A DNA stretch of 64,000 bases, taken from assembly GCF_001449115.1 (NCBI RefSeq), contig NZ_LAIJ01000004.1, positions 26,826 to 90,825 on the forward strand, in the 5' to 3' direction. The notes under the pieces were generated by a model. The model was not told the origin of the DNA, did no database searches, and was given only the letters and a program-made list of their open reading frames with translations. The DNA is from Occallatibacter gabretensis. Lineage in GTDB: Bacteria; Acidobacteriota; Terriglobia; Terriglobales; Acidobacteriaceae. Positions 24,871 through 32,428 of the stretch are shown piece after piece. Both the position numbers and the translations under genes were made by a program. Within the stretch, counting starts at the first letter, position 1, and every line of letters starts with the position of its first letter.

Positions 24871-25536
24871 CTATTTCTTATGGGCCTGAGTGAGCCGCAT
24901 CGTTACGGCTTCAATAATCTGCTCCTGCACCTCGTCAATGGAGAGATCGCCTTCAATCGTCACCACACGCTCGGAGTCGCGCGAGGCGATCGCGCGATAT
25001 TTCTCCCATACGCGCTGAAAAAACGCCTCCTGCTCGGCTTCAAAGCGGCCTTCATCCTTAGCTTCATCCGCGGCTGCGCGCTCGTTACGGCGGCGCGCGC
25101 GCTCCAGGCTGCGTTCCAGTGACGGCAGCAGCAACAGCGTCAGGTCCGGTTGCAGGCCTCCGCAGATGAGTTGATGCATTGCGAGCACCAGATCTGAGCC
25201 GAGTTCCCGACCACCGCCCTGATACGCCTCGGTGGAATCGGTAAAGCGATCGCAAAGAATTGTCTTGCCTGCGGCAAGCGCGGGCTCAATCACTTCTGCA
25301 ATCGCCTGTGCGCGATCGGCAAACATGAGAGCCATCTCCGATAAGGGAGCCAAACCACCGGTGCGCGAGTTAAGAAGCAGCTCACGGATGCGGTCCCCTG
25401 TCTCGGTTCCACCCGGCTGCCGCGTCACCACGGGATCGGCGCCGCGCTTTCGCATCCATGCACCCAGACGCTTAATCTGGGTGGTCTTTCCGGAGCCGTC
25501 GAGTCCCTCAAACGTAATAAATAAGCCCTGTGGCAT
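24871..25536 (-). CDS. tmk: Thymidylate kinase
   Basis: 221 residues, close to the usual family length. It phosphorylates dTMP to dTDP for DNA synthesis. The P-loop is FEGLDGSGKTTQIKRL at residues 8-23, the dTMP-binding region includes RQPGGTETGDRIRELLL, and the DRF motif is in ILCDRFTDSTEAYQGGGR. LID-type arginines follow (RARRRNERAA). Reads away from the frameshifted outer-membrane-type gene. Confidence 0.96.
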   Translation of the reverse strand: MPQGLFITFEGLDGSGKTTQIKRLGAWMRKRGADPVVTRQPGGTETGDRIRELLLNSRTGGLAPLSEMALMFADRAQAIAEVIEPALAAGKTILCDRFTDSTEAYQGGGRELGSDLVLAMHQLICGGLQPDLTLLLLPSLERSLERARRRNERAAADEAKDEGRFEAEQEAFFQRVWEKYRAIASRDSERVVTIEGDLSIDEVQEQIIEAVTMRLTQAHKK

Positions 25537-25628
25537 GGCGTGAGTCTACCATCCAATGTCGAACGAGACGATTGCACTGCAATTGTGATAGAAGTGTGAA
25601 GATTTGTTGACAGGGCTCCGCTCCCTGT

Positions 25629-26593
25629 ATGGAGTGCGCAGTGCGAAAGATCAGAATTTCCCCCGTTGCGGCTGTCCTCTCAGCCGCGATTTTCTGCTTG
25701 GCCAACCTTAACCTCCAAGGTCAGAACCTCACCCTGGAAGGACAAACCGGCGGCTTCGTCACGCCTACGGCTTACGTTGTTCCCGTTGAGAAGAGCCATG
25801 TTTTCTCGCACCCCACTGTGGGTTATTACTTCGTCAACGCCAACAAAGTGATTGGCGACATTCACACCTTCAGTATTGTGGAGGGTTTTGGCAATCGCGC
25901 CGAGGTTGGCTATACACGAAGCGTGCACCAAACGGGCGACAGTGCGGAGTTCAGCCAACTCTGGCATTTTGCGGGCATGAATGTCTTTAACGGCAAGCTC
26001 GTAGCCATTAAAGATGGACAGGGATCGCCATTTACTCCCGGCCTTGCAGTGGGATTCGTGGTGCGGACCGGAGATAAATTTGTCTCCGCGGCGCCATCGA
26101 TGGGCTTCTAGGCCAAGCGGTCAAGTCTTATACCAATGGCGATATTTATGCCGTGGCCACCAAAACATGGCTGCACGCTCCGTTGCCTTTTATCGCCAAT
26201 TTTGGCTTTAAGGTAACAAATGCATCCATTCTGGGCATTGGCGGCCAGTCAACACGCTTCCAGGGCAGATTATTCGGCGGCCTCGGGATTCCAATTCCCT
26301 TCCTGTTCCACACTGCCATTATTCCCGCGGCCGGATTTCTCCAGCAACCGCCTCACTCTGTAAACCTGAACGAGGTTCTAGTGGTGCATGAAGGACGGCT
26401 GCCGACGACGCTCGACTATGCGGTCCGGATCACGCAGCGTGAGAATCCGCACTTCAGCTTCGGAGTAGGCATTGGCCAGGTAGCAGGCATGATTGGTGAA
26501 ACCTATGTACCGCCTCCATATGGTCCGGGTCCTGTTCCCGTGGATCTGCAGGCACGCCATGTGCTCGGCATCAATCTCGGCTTCCGCTACTGA
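25629..26593 (+). pseudogene. Frameshifted outer-membrane-type protein gene
   Basis: Two frames together encode one protein. The first (from ATG 25629 or, more likely, GTG 25641 with GGAG upstream) has a signal peptide and beta-rich sequence and stops at 26111. The second frame continues smoothly from about 26093 (AIDGLLGQAVKSYTNGDIYAVA) to 26593, ending in a terminal aromatic residue (LGINLGFRY). The switch lies in GCGGCGCC at 26088-26095, where loss of two bases or gain of one restores a single frame of about 320 residues. Alternating beta strands and the ending suggest an outer-membrane barrel of unknown function. It is either a recent pseudogene or a sequencing error; the intact downstream part argues for a recent event. 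Confidence 0.75.
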
Positions 26594-26717
26594 AGGCTTT
26601 ATCCTGTTGAATATGAATGTTTTTTCACAAGCTCTGCAACTTCCCAAGGGTGCAAGGGTTCTAAGTTTGTAGTCTGCCAAAGCACGCAGGCTCTAGATAT
26701 TCAGGAGGATTACCTAT

Positions 26718-27770
26718 ATGAGATTTTTACGATCTTCTGCACGTTGGCTATTGCTCGCGCTGCTAATTTCCGTGATTCCCGCCTCGCAGGCACGTGCAGG
26801 CGTCATTATCAGCGTCGGCTTTGCGCCTCCTGTGCTGCCGGTTTATGTGCAGCCAATTTGCCCACAACCTGGGTTGATGTGGACTCCGGGCTACTGGGCA
26901 TACGGCCCTGATGGCTACTTCTGGGTGCCTGGCGCATGGGTACCGGCACCTTATATGGGCGCGCTTTGGACCCCACCCTACTGGGGTTGGGAAGGCGGCA
27001 ATTATCTCTTCCACGGCGGTTACTGGGGTCCGCACGTGGGCTATTATGGCGGCATAAACTATGGCTTCGGCTACGGCGGCATCGGCTTTGCCGGCGGCAT
27101 GTGGCGGGGTGGAGTCTTCGCATACAACACCGCGATCATGCGCGTCGGCTCCGGTGGAGCATGGGGCAATCGCGTCTATGTGGACCGCGAAGTGATTAAC
27201 CGCACCACGATCATTAACAACAACCGCGTGGCCTTCAATGGCGGACCGAATGGCATTCGTTATCAGGCCAGCGCGCAGGAGCGCTCGTATATGAACGAGC
27301 GGCATGTGCAGGCGACGAGCTTCCAGACCCAGCATGAGCAGACTGCCCGCGGCGATCGCATGGCCTATGCCAAGGCTAACAATGGCCGTCCGCAGAATCT
27401 GGTTGCCTCCCGTCCGCTCCAACAGGAAAACCGTCCGGCACCAGGTGCACGGCCAGGTAATGAGCAGCGCCCCGGCAATGAAGCCCGGCCTGCGGGTCCT
27501 GTGAATACCGGACGTCCGGGACCGGCCACGCGCCCGCCAGGGGAATCGCGGCCTGCTTACAACCAGCCTGGAGCGAGGCCAGCCCCGGAAACTCGTCCAA
27601 GCCAACCCGCGACGCGGCCAGCTCCCGAGTCTCGTCCGAGCCAGCCTACAACAAGGCCGGCTCCAGAGCAGCGGCCGGCACCACAGCAGCAGACGCGCCC
27701 CGCTCCCCAGCCTCATCCGCAACAGTCTCATCCGCAGCAGGAGCGCCCACACGAACCTAAGGGCAGGTAA
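26718..27770 (+). CDS. YXWGXW (WXXGXW) repeat protein with Pro/Arg-rich tail
   Basis: 350 residues; AGGAGG precedes the ATG. A signal peptide (LLLALLISVIPASQARA) is followed by tandem Trp/Gly/Tyr repeats (MWTPGYWAYGPDGYFWVPGAW, WTPPYWGWEGG, GGYWGPHVGYYGG) at about 50-120, a family common in acidobacteria and probably surface or periplasmic. The middle ~130-220 is Asn/Gln-rich and the last 110 residues are a Pro/Arg/Gln-rich tail of repeats such as RPAPETRPSQPAT. The tail should be disordered and strongly basic, suited to binding polyanions or peptidoglycan, but this is inference. Function unknown. Confidence 0.85.
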   Translation: MRFLRSSARWLLLALLISVIPASQARAGVIISVGFAPPVLPVYVQPICPQPGLMWTPGYWAYGPDGYFWVPGAWVPAPYMGALWTPPYWGWEGGNYLFHGGYWGPHVGYYGGINYGFGYGGIGFAGGMWRGGVFAYNTAIMRVGSGGAWGNRVYVDREVINRTTIINNNRVAFNGGPNGIRYQASAQERSYMNERHVQATSFQTQHEQTARGDRMAYAKANNGRPQNLVASRPLQQENRPAPGARPGNEQRPGNEARPAGPVNTGRPGPATRPPGESRPAYNQPGARPAPETRPSQPATRPAPESRPSQPTTRPAPEQRPAPQQQTRPAPQPHPQQSHPQQERPHEPKGR

Positions 27771-27791
27771 CTCTTCCTTCAGGCATACAAC

Positions 27792-27831
27792 ATACGCGAA
27801 GGCCCACGGAATCCCGTGGGCCTTCGCGTAT
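27792..27831. terminator. Long hairpin, first of a tandem terminator pair
   Basis: ATACGCGAAGGCCCACGG (27792-27809) pairs perfectly with CCGTGGGCCTTCGCGTAT (27814-27831): 18 bp with a 4-base loop, 22 bp after the YXWGXW gene. It lacks its own T-run and sits directly before a second hairpin. Confidence 0.75.
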
Positions 27832-27834
27832 CTG

Positions 27835-27872
27835 CAGCAAAAAGCCCCCGATACATCGGGGGCTTTTTGCTG
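27835..27872. terminator. Bidirectional rho-independent terminator
   Basis: CAGCAAAAAGCCCCCGAT pairs with ATCGGGGGCTTTTTGCTG; the A- and T-runs make it work in both directions. It stands between the convergent YXWGXW and aminotransferase genes. Confidence 0.92.
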
Positions 27873-27889
27873 ACCTCAGGCTCTGACAT

Positions 27890-29110
27890 TTACGACATAT
27901 GGGTAAACGGCGTTTCGGCCAGCCGTCCTGGCAGGCGGGGCAGCTCCAGCTCAGCAGCGACTGCAGGGGCGGCCATCACTTCTGTAAATGCCTTGCGGAA
28001 GGCGAGCATCTCGTCATGCGTGCCGACCGTGATGCGCACCCGCGTGGGCCATACCGGCCAGATGCGGCCGATGTAGATGTCCTTTGCTGCCATCCCCGCC
28101 ATCACTTGCCGGCCGGGGCGACGAACATCGAGCATAAAGCAGTTGCTCTCGGAGGGCGTGACTGCATAGCCATCGCTTTTGAGCCAGGCAAGTGTATCCA
28201 TACGCGTGTCGCCAATAATCTTGCGTCGCGTCGGTACCAGAGCCTTATCCATCAGGCTCGCTTTAGCCGCAACCAGCGCTGTGACAGGCATTGAGTTTTG
28301 TCCGAAATATTGATACTTGGCGATCAAGTCCTTACGCCCTATGGCAAAGCCCATACGAATGCCGGCCATGCCATAAAGCTTGGAGAAGGTCCGCAGAACG
28401 ATGACATTCTTCCCATCCTTCACAAAGTCCAGGGACTGCGGCTCCGTGCAGAGGTGAATGTATGCCTCGTCAATCAGGATGACGGTATCCTTCGGCGCAC
28501 CAGCCACCAACTGCTCAATCTCTGCGCGCGGCGTGCATGTGCCGGTGGGATTGTTGGGGTTGCAGATATAAATCACGCCGGGATTCGCTGACGCGGCAAG
28601 CATCGCCTTCACATCATGCTTAGCCGCACCATTCGGATCGGCCAGAGGAACCTTGATGACCTGCGCGCCAGATGCTTTTGCCGCCCACATGGGCGCTTCA
28701 TAGCCGGGGTCCGCAATGACCAGCGGGCGATCCTTGCTCGTAAAGGCCAGCACTGTGTAGTGCAGCGGATCGCTGGACCCGGCAAAGACCTTCACAGTCT
28801 CCGGATCGAGTCCCTCCTGCTTGGCGAAGGTCTCTGTCAGATCCATCTCAAGATTGAAAAGGTAGCGCCCTCCCCGCGGAACAATGTCCACAATAGCCTG
28901 GCGCGCAGCCTCAGAAGGGCCTAGCGGATTCTCATTGGCGTCAATGTGGATGCCCTTGTTGGGATCGGCGAACTGAGGACGTTGAGCCAGAGCAAGGTGG
29001 GATTCAGTCAAGATGGGCAAGGAGGCCAGCGCGGACGCGCCGGCGGCGAAGCGGAAGAAGGAACGGCGCGAAAATGCGCTAGCGACAACAGAGTCTACAG
29101 AAGGATTCAT
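27890..29110 (-). CDS. Tat-exported PLP-dependent aminotransferase (HisC-like fold)
   Basis: 406 residues from the ATG at 29110, where AAGGAG is well placed. Residues 1-43 are a twin-arginine signal: SRRSFFRFAAGASALASLPI then an Ala-rich cleavage site. The mature part is a class I/II aminotransferase with HIDANENPLGPS, NPNNPTG (184-190), IDEAYIHL with Asp214, and the PLP lysine K244 in RTFSKLYGMAGIRMGF; this follows histidinol-phosphate aminotransferases. A Tat signal fits an enzyme folded around a cofactor in the cytoplasm and then exported, so it probably acts in the periplasm on free amino acids or a sugar amine. The gene is not in a his operon, so hisC is not assigned. An IS element lies 200 bp upstream. 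Confidence 0.87.
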   Translation of the reverse strand: MNPSVDSVVASAFSRRSFFRFAAGASALASLPILTESHLALAQRPQFADPNKGIHIDANENPLGPSEAARQAIVDIVPRGGRYLFNLEMDLTETFAKQEGLDPETVKVFAGSSDPLHYTVLAFTSKDRPLVIADPGYEAPMWAAKASGAQVIKVPLADPNGAAKHDVKAMLAASANPGVIYICNPNNPTGTCTPRAEIEQLVAGAPKDTVILIDEAYIHLCTEPQSLDFVKDGKNVIVLRTFSKLYGMAGIRMGFAIGRKDLIAKYQYFGQNSMPVTALVAAKASLMDKALVPTRRKIIGDTRMDTLAWLKSDGYAVTPSESNCFMLDVRRPGRQVMAGMAAKDIYIGRIWPVWPTRVRITVGTHDEMLAFRKAFTEVMAAPAVAAELELPRLPGRLAETPFTHMS

Positions 29111-29294
29111 GAGTGGCTCTCCTTGATGCTGCATTGTTTAGGCAGATATATGGAGCACGCGCCGCCAGCGCGCCAGGAGGGAGGTCTCCGGAATGGCGAA
29201 GCAGGTGTGTGGAATTTCCCATAAGACACGTTAGCTCCGAACATCGCCAAATTCAATAGCCTGTGTATAAGGATTCCTGATAATTCCGAGTGCT

Positions 29295-29302
29295 GTCCGC
29301 TC
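29295..29302. repeat. Left arm of the palindrome interrupted by the IS
   Basis: GTCCGCTC here matches GAGCGGAC at 32238-32245. Without the IS these arms would enclose the 7 bases AAATTGG, so the element landed in the loop of a perfect 8-bp hairpin. Confidence 0.75.
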
Positions 29303-29310
29303 AAATTGGG
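29303..29310. repeat. Target-site duplication, left copy
   Basis: AAATTGGG directly precedes the left IS end and recurs as a direct repeat at 32231-32238. Eight bases is within the 8-9 bp typical of IS1-family insertions. Confidence 0.85.
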
Positions 29311-29331
29311 GGTAGTGTCCTAATTTGGATT
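29311..29331 (+). repeat. IS left terminal inverted repeat
   Basis: 21 bases beginning GGTAGTGTCCTAATTTGG, identical in inverted form to 32210-32230. The GGTxxTG beginning resembles IS1-family ends. Confidence 0.88.
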
Positions 29332-29378
29332 GCAACACCGATTCGCAATTTAGACACACTGTTTGGCTCGTCATGTGC

Positions 29379-29564
29379 TTATGCCCTCTCCGTTGCCAGC
29401 AACTTTCCCCGAATGAATTCCGACCGTGTTTTCCCGGTGACTTTGGCTTCTGCCTCAATCGTTCGCAGTTCGTCCGCCGTCACACGGATTCGGAGCATTT
29501 CTCCCTTGGCGCTTCCCTTGGGCAGTTTGGGGCGTCCGGCTTTAGGTTTCTTCGGCTGATTCAA
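29379..29564 (-). CDS. Small ribbon-helix-helix-like protein (IS passenger)
   Basis: About 61 residues from a TTG at 29564 with AGGAG nine bases upstream; an ATG at 29603 is the alternative but overlaps the previous gene by 62 bases. The N-terminus is Lys/Pro-rich (KKPKAGRPKLPKGSAKG) and is followed by LRIRVTADELRTIEAEAKVTGKTRSEFIRGKLL, which fits a ribbon-helix-helix DNA-binding fold as in CopG/MobC-like proteins. It ends the minus-strand operon of the IS and could repress the IS promoter, though that is inference. Confidence 0.65.
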   Translation of the reverse strand: MNQPKKPKAGRPKLPKGSAKGEMLRIRVTADELRTIEAEAKVTGKTRSEFIRGKLLATERA

Positions 29565-29838
29565 GGCTTCTGAACTCCTGTACGATTGCAGCGCGGACCG
29601 CATCCGCTGCTGATTTGATCGGACCCAGGTGCAGGGCTGTTACGTGATGGTCGGCGTCATTTTTCCACGCATAAACAATGGCCGCTCTAGGATGGCCTAT
29701 CAGATCAAAAACCTCGACGATTCCCTCCCAAACGGTTTCACCCTTGAATGTCTCTTTTACGGGCACACTTTCACGGTGCGTTGGTTGCGCACCGTGCAGT
29801 TTTCGGATTACCTCAGCTAGTTCTTCGATGGGTGTCAT
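29542..29838 (-). CDS. Hypothetical IS passenger protein, 98 residues
   Basis: 98 residues; starts 9 bp after the previous passenger gene and overlaps the following RHH gene, so the three are translated from one message. The sequence has an amphipathic N-terminal helix (PIEELAEVIRKLHG), a beta-rich middle (ETVWEGIVEVFDLIGHPRAAIVYAWKND) and a C-terminal helix (SAADAVRAAIVQEFRSLE). No family with known function is recognised. Confidence 0.68.
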   Translation of the reverse strand: MTPIEELAEVIRKLHGAQPTHRESVPVKETFKGETVWEGIVEVFDLIGHPRAAIVYAWKNDADHHVTALHLGPIKSAADAVRAAIVQEFRSLESAEET

Positions 29839-29847
29839 GGATGGTCT

Positions 29848-30309
29848 CTATTCGGCGATCAAACCGTTGAGCATTTCCTCGGCGAGAGACTCCGGGGTGC
29901 GGACAAGAAGGGCCTGTTGGAAACAGACTTGCCCAGCCTGATTGATGAAAAGTGGACACGATCCGTTCTTGGTGTTTTTCTCCGCATTGCCGCTGTATTC
30001 CCACGTTAGCGCCTTTTGCGAAGAGGTCGGTTCAAACGTCACTTTCAGATCCGTCGCCACTCCATCCAACTCAAACCGCACATCCAACTGATTGAGGGCT
30101 ATATCTTTTACCCGGACAATGACCGAACGGTAATTTTCGTTAAGTTCAAGGCACTTCTGCTTCACAGATTCGCAAACGTATACCCAGAGATTTGGACCTT
30201 GCTCTTGGAGCAACTTGCGATTTTCGAGCAAAACATGGTCCCTCATCTCTTTATCCTTCACTCTTTTGCGCAGTTTATCTGCTGCCTCCGCTCCCCACTT
30301 TGCCGACAT
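29848..30309 (-). CDS. Hypothetical IS passenger protein, ~153 residues
   Basis: 153 residues from the ATG at 30309, supported by AAAGGAG eight bases upstream; an ATG at 30369 overlapping the transposase stop (ATGA) is the alternative. The N-terminal half is charged and helical (KWGAEAADKLRKRVKDKEMRDHVLLENRKLLQEQG); the rest is beta-rich with two cysteines. No signal or membrane segment and no recognised domain. It follows the transposase in the same operon. Confidence 0.68.
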   Translation of the reverse strand: MSAKWGAEAADKLRKRVKDKEMRDHVLLENRKLLQEQGPNLWVYVCESVKQKCLELNENYRSVIVRVKDIALNQLDVRFELDGVATDLKVTFEPTSSQKALTWEYSGNAEKNTKNGSCPLFINQAGQVCFQQALLVRTPESLAEEMLNGLIAE

Positions 30310-30365
30310 ATCGAATACTCCTTTACCGTAACTTCCCGTAGAGAACTCTACAGCCAATTGGAGCC

Positions 30366-31190
30366 TCATGCAGTAGCCTCCACCAAGTCTCCCACGGTCC
30401 ACGTAGTTCCGGTGACGCCTGCGGCCATTGCCGGGGTGCAGCGAAGCGTATTGTGGCGCTTGACGAAGTTGTAATAGGCGAAGTGAAGGCCAACCGCCGC
30501 CTCGAAATTCTCCAGTTTCTTGCTGAATGCCAGCGTGAGGCGGGTCAACCGGCGCATGTGGAGGCGGGTTGTAGCATTCAGCCGTTCGACATAACTGGTA
30601 GAAATCAGGTCCATATCGGGGCGACCCGCAACAACCTTCTTTTCGGCGGAAACGAATTCCGGTTGGCTGTAGCGGCGATGGTCGCCGGGGGTCGTAGGCC
30701 CATAGGTCTTGATGATTTGACCGTAGTCCACATCCGCTCCGAAAGCGTTCTCTACCGCATTCACATAGGCATTCAGGCCATCGGTGGAGATTTGGACTCT
30801 CATCTTCATGCGAGAGGCGATGTCCTTCATAAAAGCGTTCGCCGTGGCTACATCCCGCTTGCCCACGCGGAAGGCGGGAACCAGCTTCGTTTCGGCATCA
30901 ATAGCGCAGAATGTCCACACGCTGCCAAGCGAGGAGTCATCTTCAGGCTTGACGTGCTTCTCTTTCTTGCCGACAAACCCCCAAATCTCATCCATCTCCA
31001 GACGAGTGCAGGGCAGATCGCGCATCTTCTCATCCATCAGGGCCGTGCATCCCTTCCCAACCTTCACGCCCAGCCGCATGATCGTGTCGCGGTGAACGCC
31101 GGTCATGCGCTCGATTGAGCGGATGCTGGAGCCTTCCGTGAGGGCCGCGATGATTGCGATTTGCCTGTCGGTATTGAGTACGTTTGCCAT
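30366..31190 (-). CDS. IS1-family-like DDE transposase
   Basis: 274 residues from the ATG at 31190 (AGGAG upstream). The N-terminus has a helix-turn-helix (AIIAALTEGSSIRSIERMTGVHRDTIMRLG), as in IS1 InsA. The catalytic part follows InsB: MDEIWGFVGKK with Asp67, TDGLNAY with Asp137 and YVERLNATTRLHMRRLTRLT with Glu202, giving a DDE triad. Unlike IS1 itself, both parts are in one frame, so no frameshift is needed. It is transcribed from a strong promoter at 31210-31238. A related IS1595-like class was considered, but the ERxN-RLTR motif and the 8-bp duplication favour IS1. Confidence 0.87.
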   Translation of the reverse strand: MANVLNTDRQIAIIAALTEGSSIRSIERMTGVHRDTIMRLGVKVGKGCTALMDEKMRDLPCTRLEMDEIWGFVGKKEKHVKPEDDSSLGSVWTFCAIDAETKLVPAFRVGKRDVATANAFMKDIASRMKMRVQISTDGLNAYVNAVENAFGADVDYGQIIKTYGPTTPGDHRRYSQPEFVSAEKKVVAGRPDMDLISTSYVERLNATTRLHMRRLTRLTLAFSKKLENFEAAVGLHFAYYNFVKRHNTLRCTPAMAAGVTGTTWTVGDLVEATA

Positions 31191-31209
31191 GTCATCTCCT
31201 GATGTATTT

Positions 31210-31238
31210 AATGTACCCCAATAATTAAATCGAGTCAA
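31210..31238 (-). promoter_or_regulatory. Transposase promoter
   Basis: On the minus strand TTGACT (31233-31238) and TACATT (31210-31215) are 17 bases apart. The -10 box overlaps one arm of the inverted repeat at 31212-31255. Confidence 0.7.
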
Positions 31239-31255
31239 GATATTTTTGGGGTACA
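31212..31255. promoter_or_regulatory. Paired inverted repeat in the IS divergent promoter region
   Basis: TGTACCCCAA (31212-31221) and TTGGGGTACA (31246-31255) are perfect inverted copies 24 bases apart. One overlaps the transposase -10 box; the other overlaps a TACAAT (31252-31257) that could be the -10 of the plus-strand gene. This fits a dimeric regulator acting on both promoters. Confidence 0.6.
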
Positions 31256-31288
31256 ATTTACTCAAAACCTCAATAACTGGAGGCCGCC

Positions 31289-32221
31289 GTGGATGATCAA
31301 GCCCCATCCGGTCAAAACGCAGATAAACCCAGCGGTGGTCCGCTTATACCTGATGCTGTCCAGCCGATCAACGCCCAGGCAACAAGCGACACCGCCGCAC
31401 AGCAACTCGCAAAAGGCGAAAAAGAAATGAGCGGGTTTGAGAAATCGACCCTGCGATGGGCTAAAACTGCCGTTATTATGTCCGGTCTTGCGGCACTGTT
31501 CGTCTGTGGGCAATGGTATGAAATGCACGAAGGCGGGGCCGACACTCACAACCTTGCTACCGCTGCTGGTACGCAAGCCGCTCAAACTACGAATCTTGCA
31601 ACTTCCGCCGGTACACAGGCCACAGCCGCAGGCGGTTTCGCCAAGAGCGCATCGGAAATCGACACCAAAATCGCCTTGGCCGAACAAGACTTCGCGCGGA
31701 TGGCGAAGAACTCCGAAGATGCGATCAAGGCTACTCAAGAGTCTATGCGGCAAGATCAACGGGCCTGGTTGGGCGCGGGCGATTATACCTACACTCTTGC
31801 TGAATCTGGGCCGATTGAAAGCGTCGCCAACCTCACCAATACTGGGAAAAGTCCAGCTCTGAATATCCTTTGCAGAATTACTGGAACGACTAAGCTGAAA
31901 GATTATGTCCTGCGAGACTCTGACATTGTTTATCCCCAAGAACTGCCCACTCTCAGACAGGGAGCGCTTTTCCCAAATCAGCATTTTCCACTCAAGGCAA
32001 CGGGGCCCCCGATGGACCCGGAAAAACAAAAGGTTTGGTTTGGCAACATCCAGAGCGGGGAGTGGATTGAATACTTCTTCGGCGAGGTTCGATACATTGA
32101 TACTCTCGGGAAAAACCATTGGACGCACTTTTGCACTCAGTATATTGCGCCCACAAAGAGCGGCACCCCATGCCCCGTTTATAACGACGCTGGCGACGAG
32201 GAGCCTGCGAATCCAAATTAG
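31289..32221 (+). CDS. Membrane-anchored hypothetical protein (IS passenger)
   Basis: 310 residues from a GTG at 31289 preceded by GGAGG. Residues 1-55 are cytoplasmic and hydrophilic, one membrane helix follows (AVIMSGLAALFVCGQWY), then an Ala/Thr-rich helical stretch with two near-repeats (NLATAAGTQAAQTT, NLATSAGTQATAAG) and a beta-rich domain containing RQDQRAWLGAGDYTY and LTNTGKSPALN. The QRAW and NTGKSPA motifs occur in many uncharacterised one-helix membrane proteins on mobile DNA. The TAG stop lies inside the right terminal repeat, so the reading frame is fitted exactly to the end of the IS. Function unknown. Confidence 0.75.
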   Translation: MDDQAPSGQNADKPSGGPLIPDAVQPINAQATSDTAAQQLAKGEKEMSGFEKSTLRWAKTAVIMSGLAALFVCGQWYEMHEGGADTHNLATAAGTQAAQTTNLATSAGTQATAAGGFAKSASEIDTKIALAEQDFARMAKNSEDAIKATQESMRQDQRAWLGAGDYTYTLAESGPIESVANLTNTGKSPALNILCRITGTTKLKDYVLRDSDIVYPQELPTLRQGALFPNQHFPLKATGPPMDPEKQKVWFGNIQSGEWIEYFFGEVRYIDTLGKNHWTHFCTQYIAPTKSGTPCPVYNDAGDEEPANPN

Positions 32222-32230
32222 GACACTACC
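32210..32230 (-). repeat. IS right terminal inverted repeat
   Basis: Perfect inverted copy of 29311-29331. It contains the stop codon of the membrane-protein passenger. Confidence 0.88.
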
Positions 32231-32238
32231 AAATTGGG
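32231..32238. repeat. Target-site duplication, right copy
   Basis: AAATTGGG directly after the right IS end, identical to 29303-29310. The following AGCGGAC, with its preceding G, completes the interrupted palindrome. Confidence 0.85.
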
Positions 32239-32342
32239 AGCGGACTGGCGCAGGCCGGGTCTGGAGCGATACACTTCCCGCCGCGTCTCATGACGCCAAG
32301 AAGTATGGCTTGCCAGGCTCTCCGAAACGACTCTGATATTGC

Positions 32343-32372
32343 TTGACAAACCATGTAGTAAACCCATTTACT
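32343..32372 (+). promoter_or_regulatory. Promoter and overlapping operator of the SSS transporter operon
   Basis: TTGACA (32343-32348) is 18 bases before TTTACT (32367-32372). AGTAAA-CCCA-TTTACT (32357-32372) is a perfect inverted repeat that covers the -10 box, as expected of a repressor site. The regulator is not in the window. Confidence 0.5.
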
Positions 32373-32428
32373 TGAGGGCGAACGTCCACTCAGATTCACG
32401 GACCGGAAGTCCTATCGTTAGGTGACGA

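Larger units (their letters stand above)
29311..32230 (-). mobile_element. IS1-like insertion sequence with four passenger genes (2,920 bp)
   Basis: The element is bounded by perfect 21-bp terminal inverted repeats starting GGTAGTGTCC and by an 8-bp direct target duplication, AAATTGGG. It encodes a single-frame IS1-type DDE transposase on the minus strand, three small minus-strand genes after it, and one plus-strand membrane protein gene in front of it. Classical IS1 is about 0.8 kb with two overlapping frames, so this is far larger and carries cargo. All genes look intact and the ends are identical, which suggests a recent insertion and possible activity. It sits between the aminotransferase and SSS transporter genes and breaks no gene. 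Confidence 0.87.
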
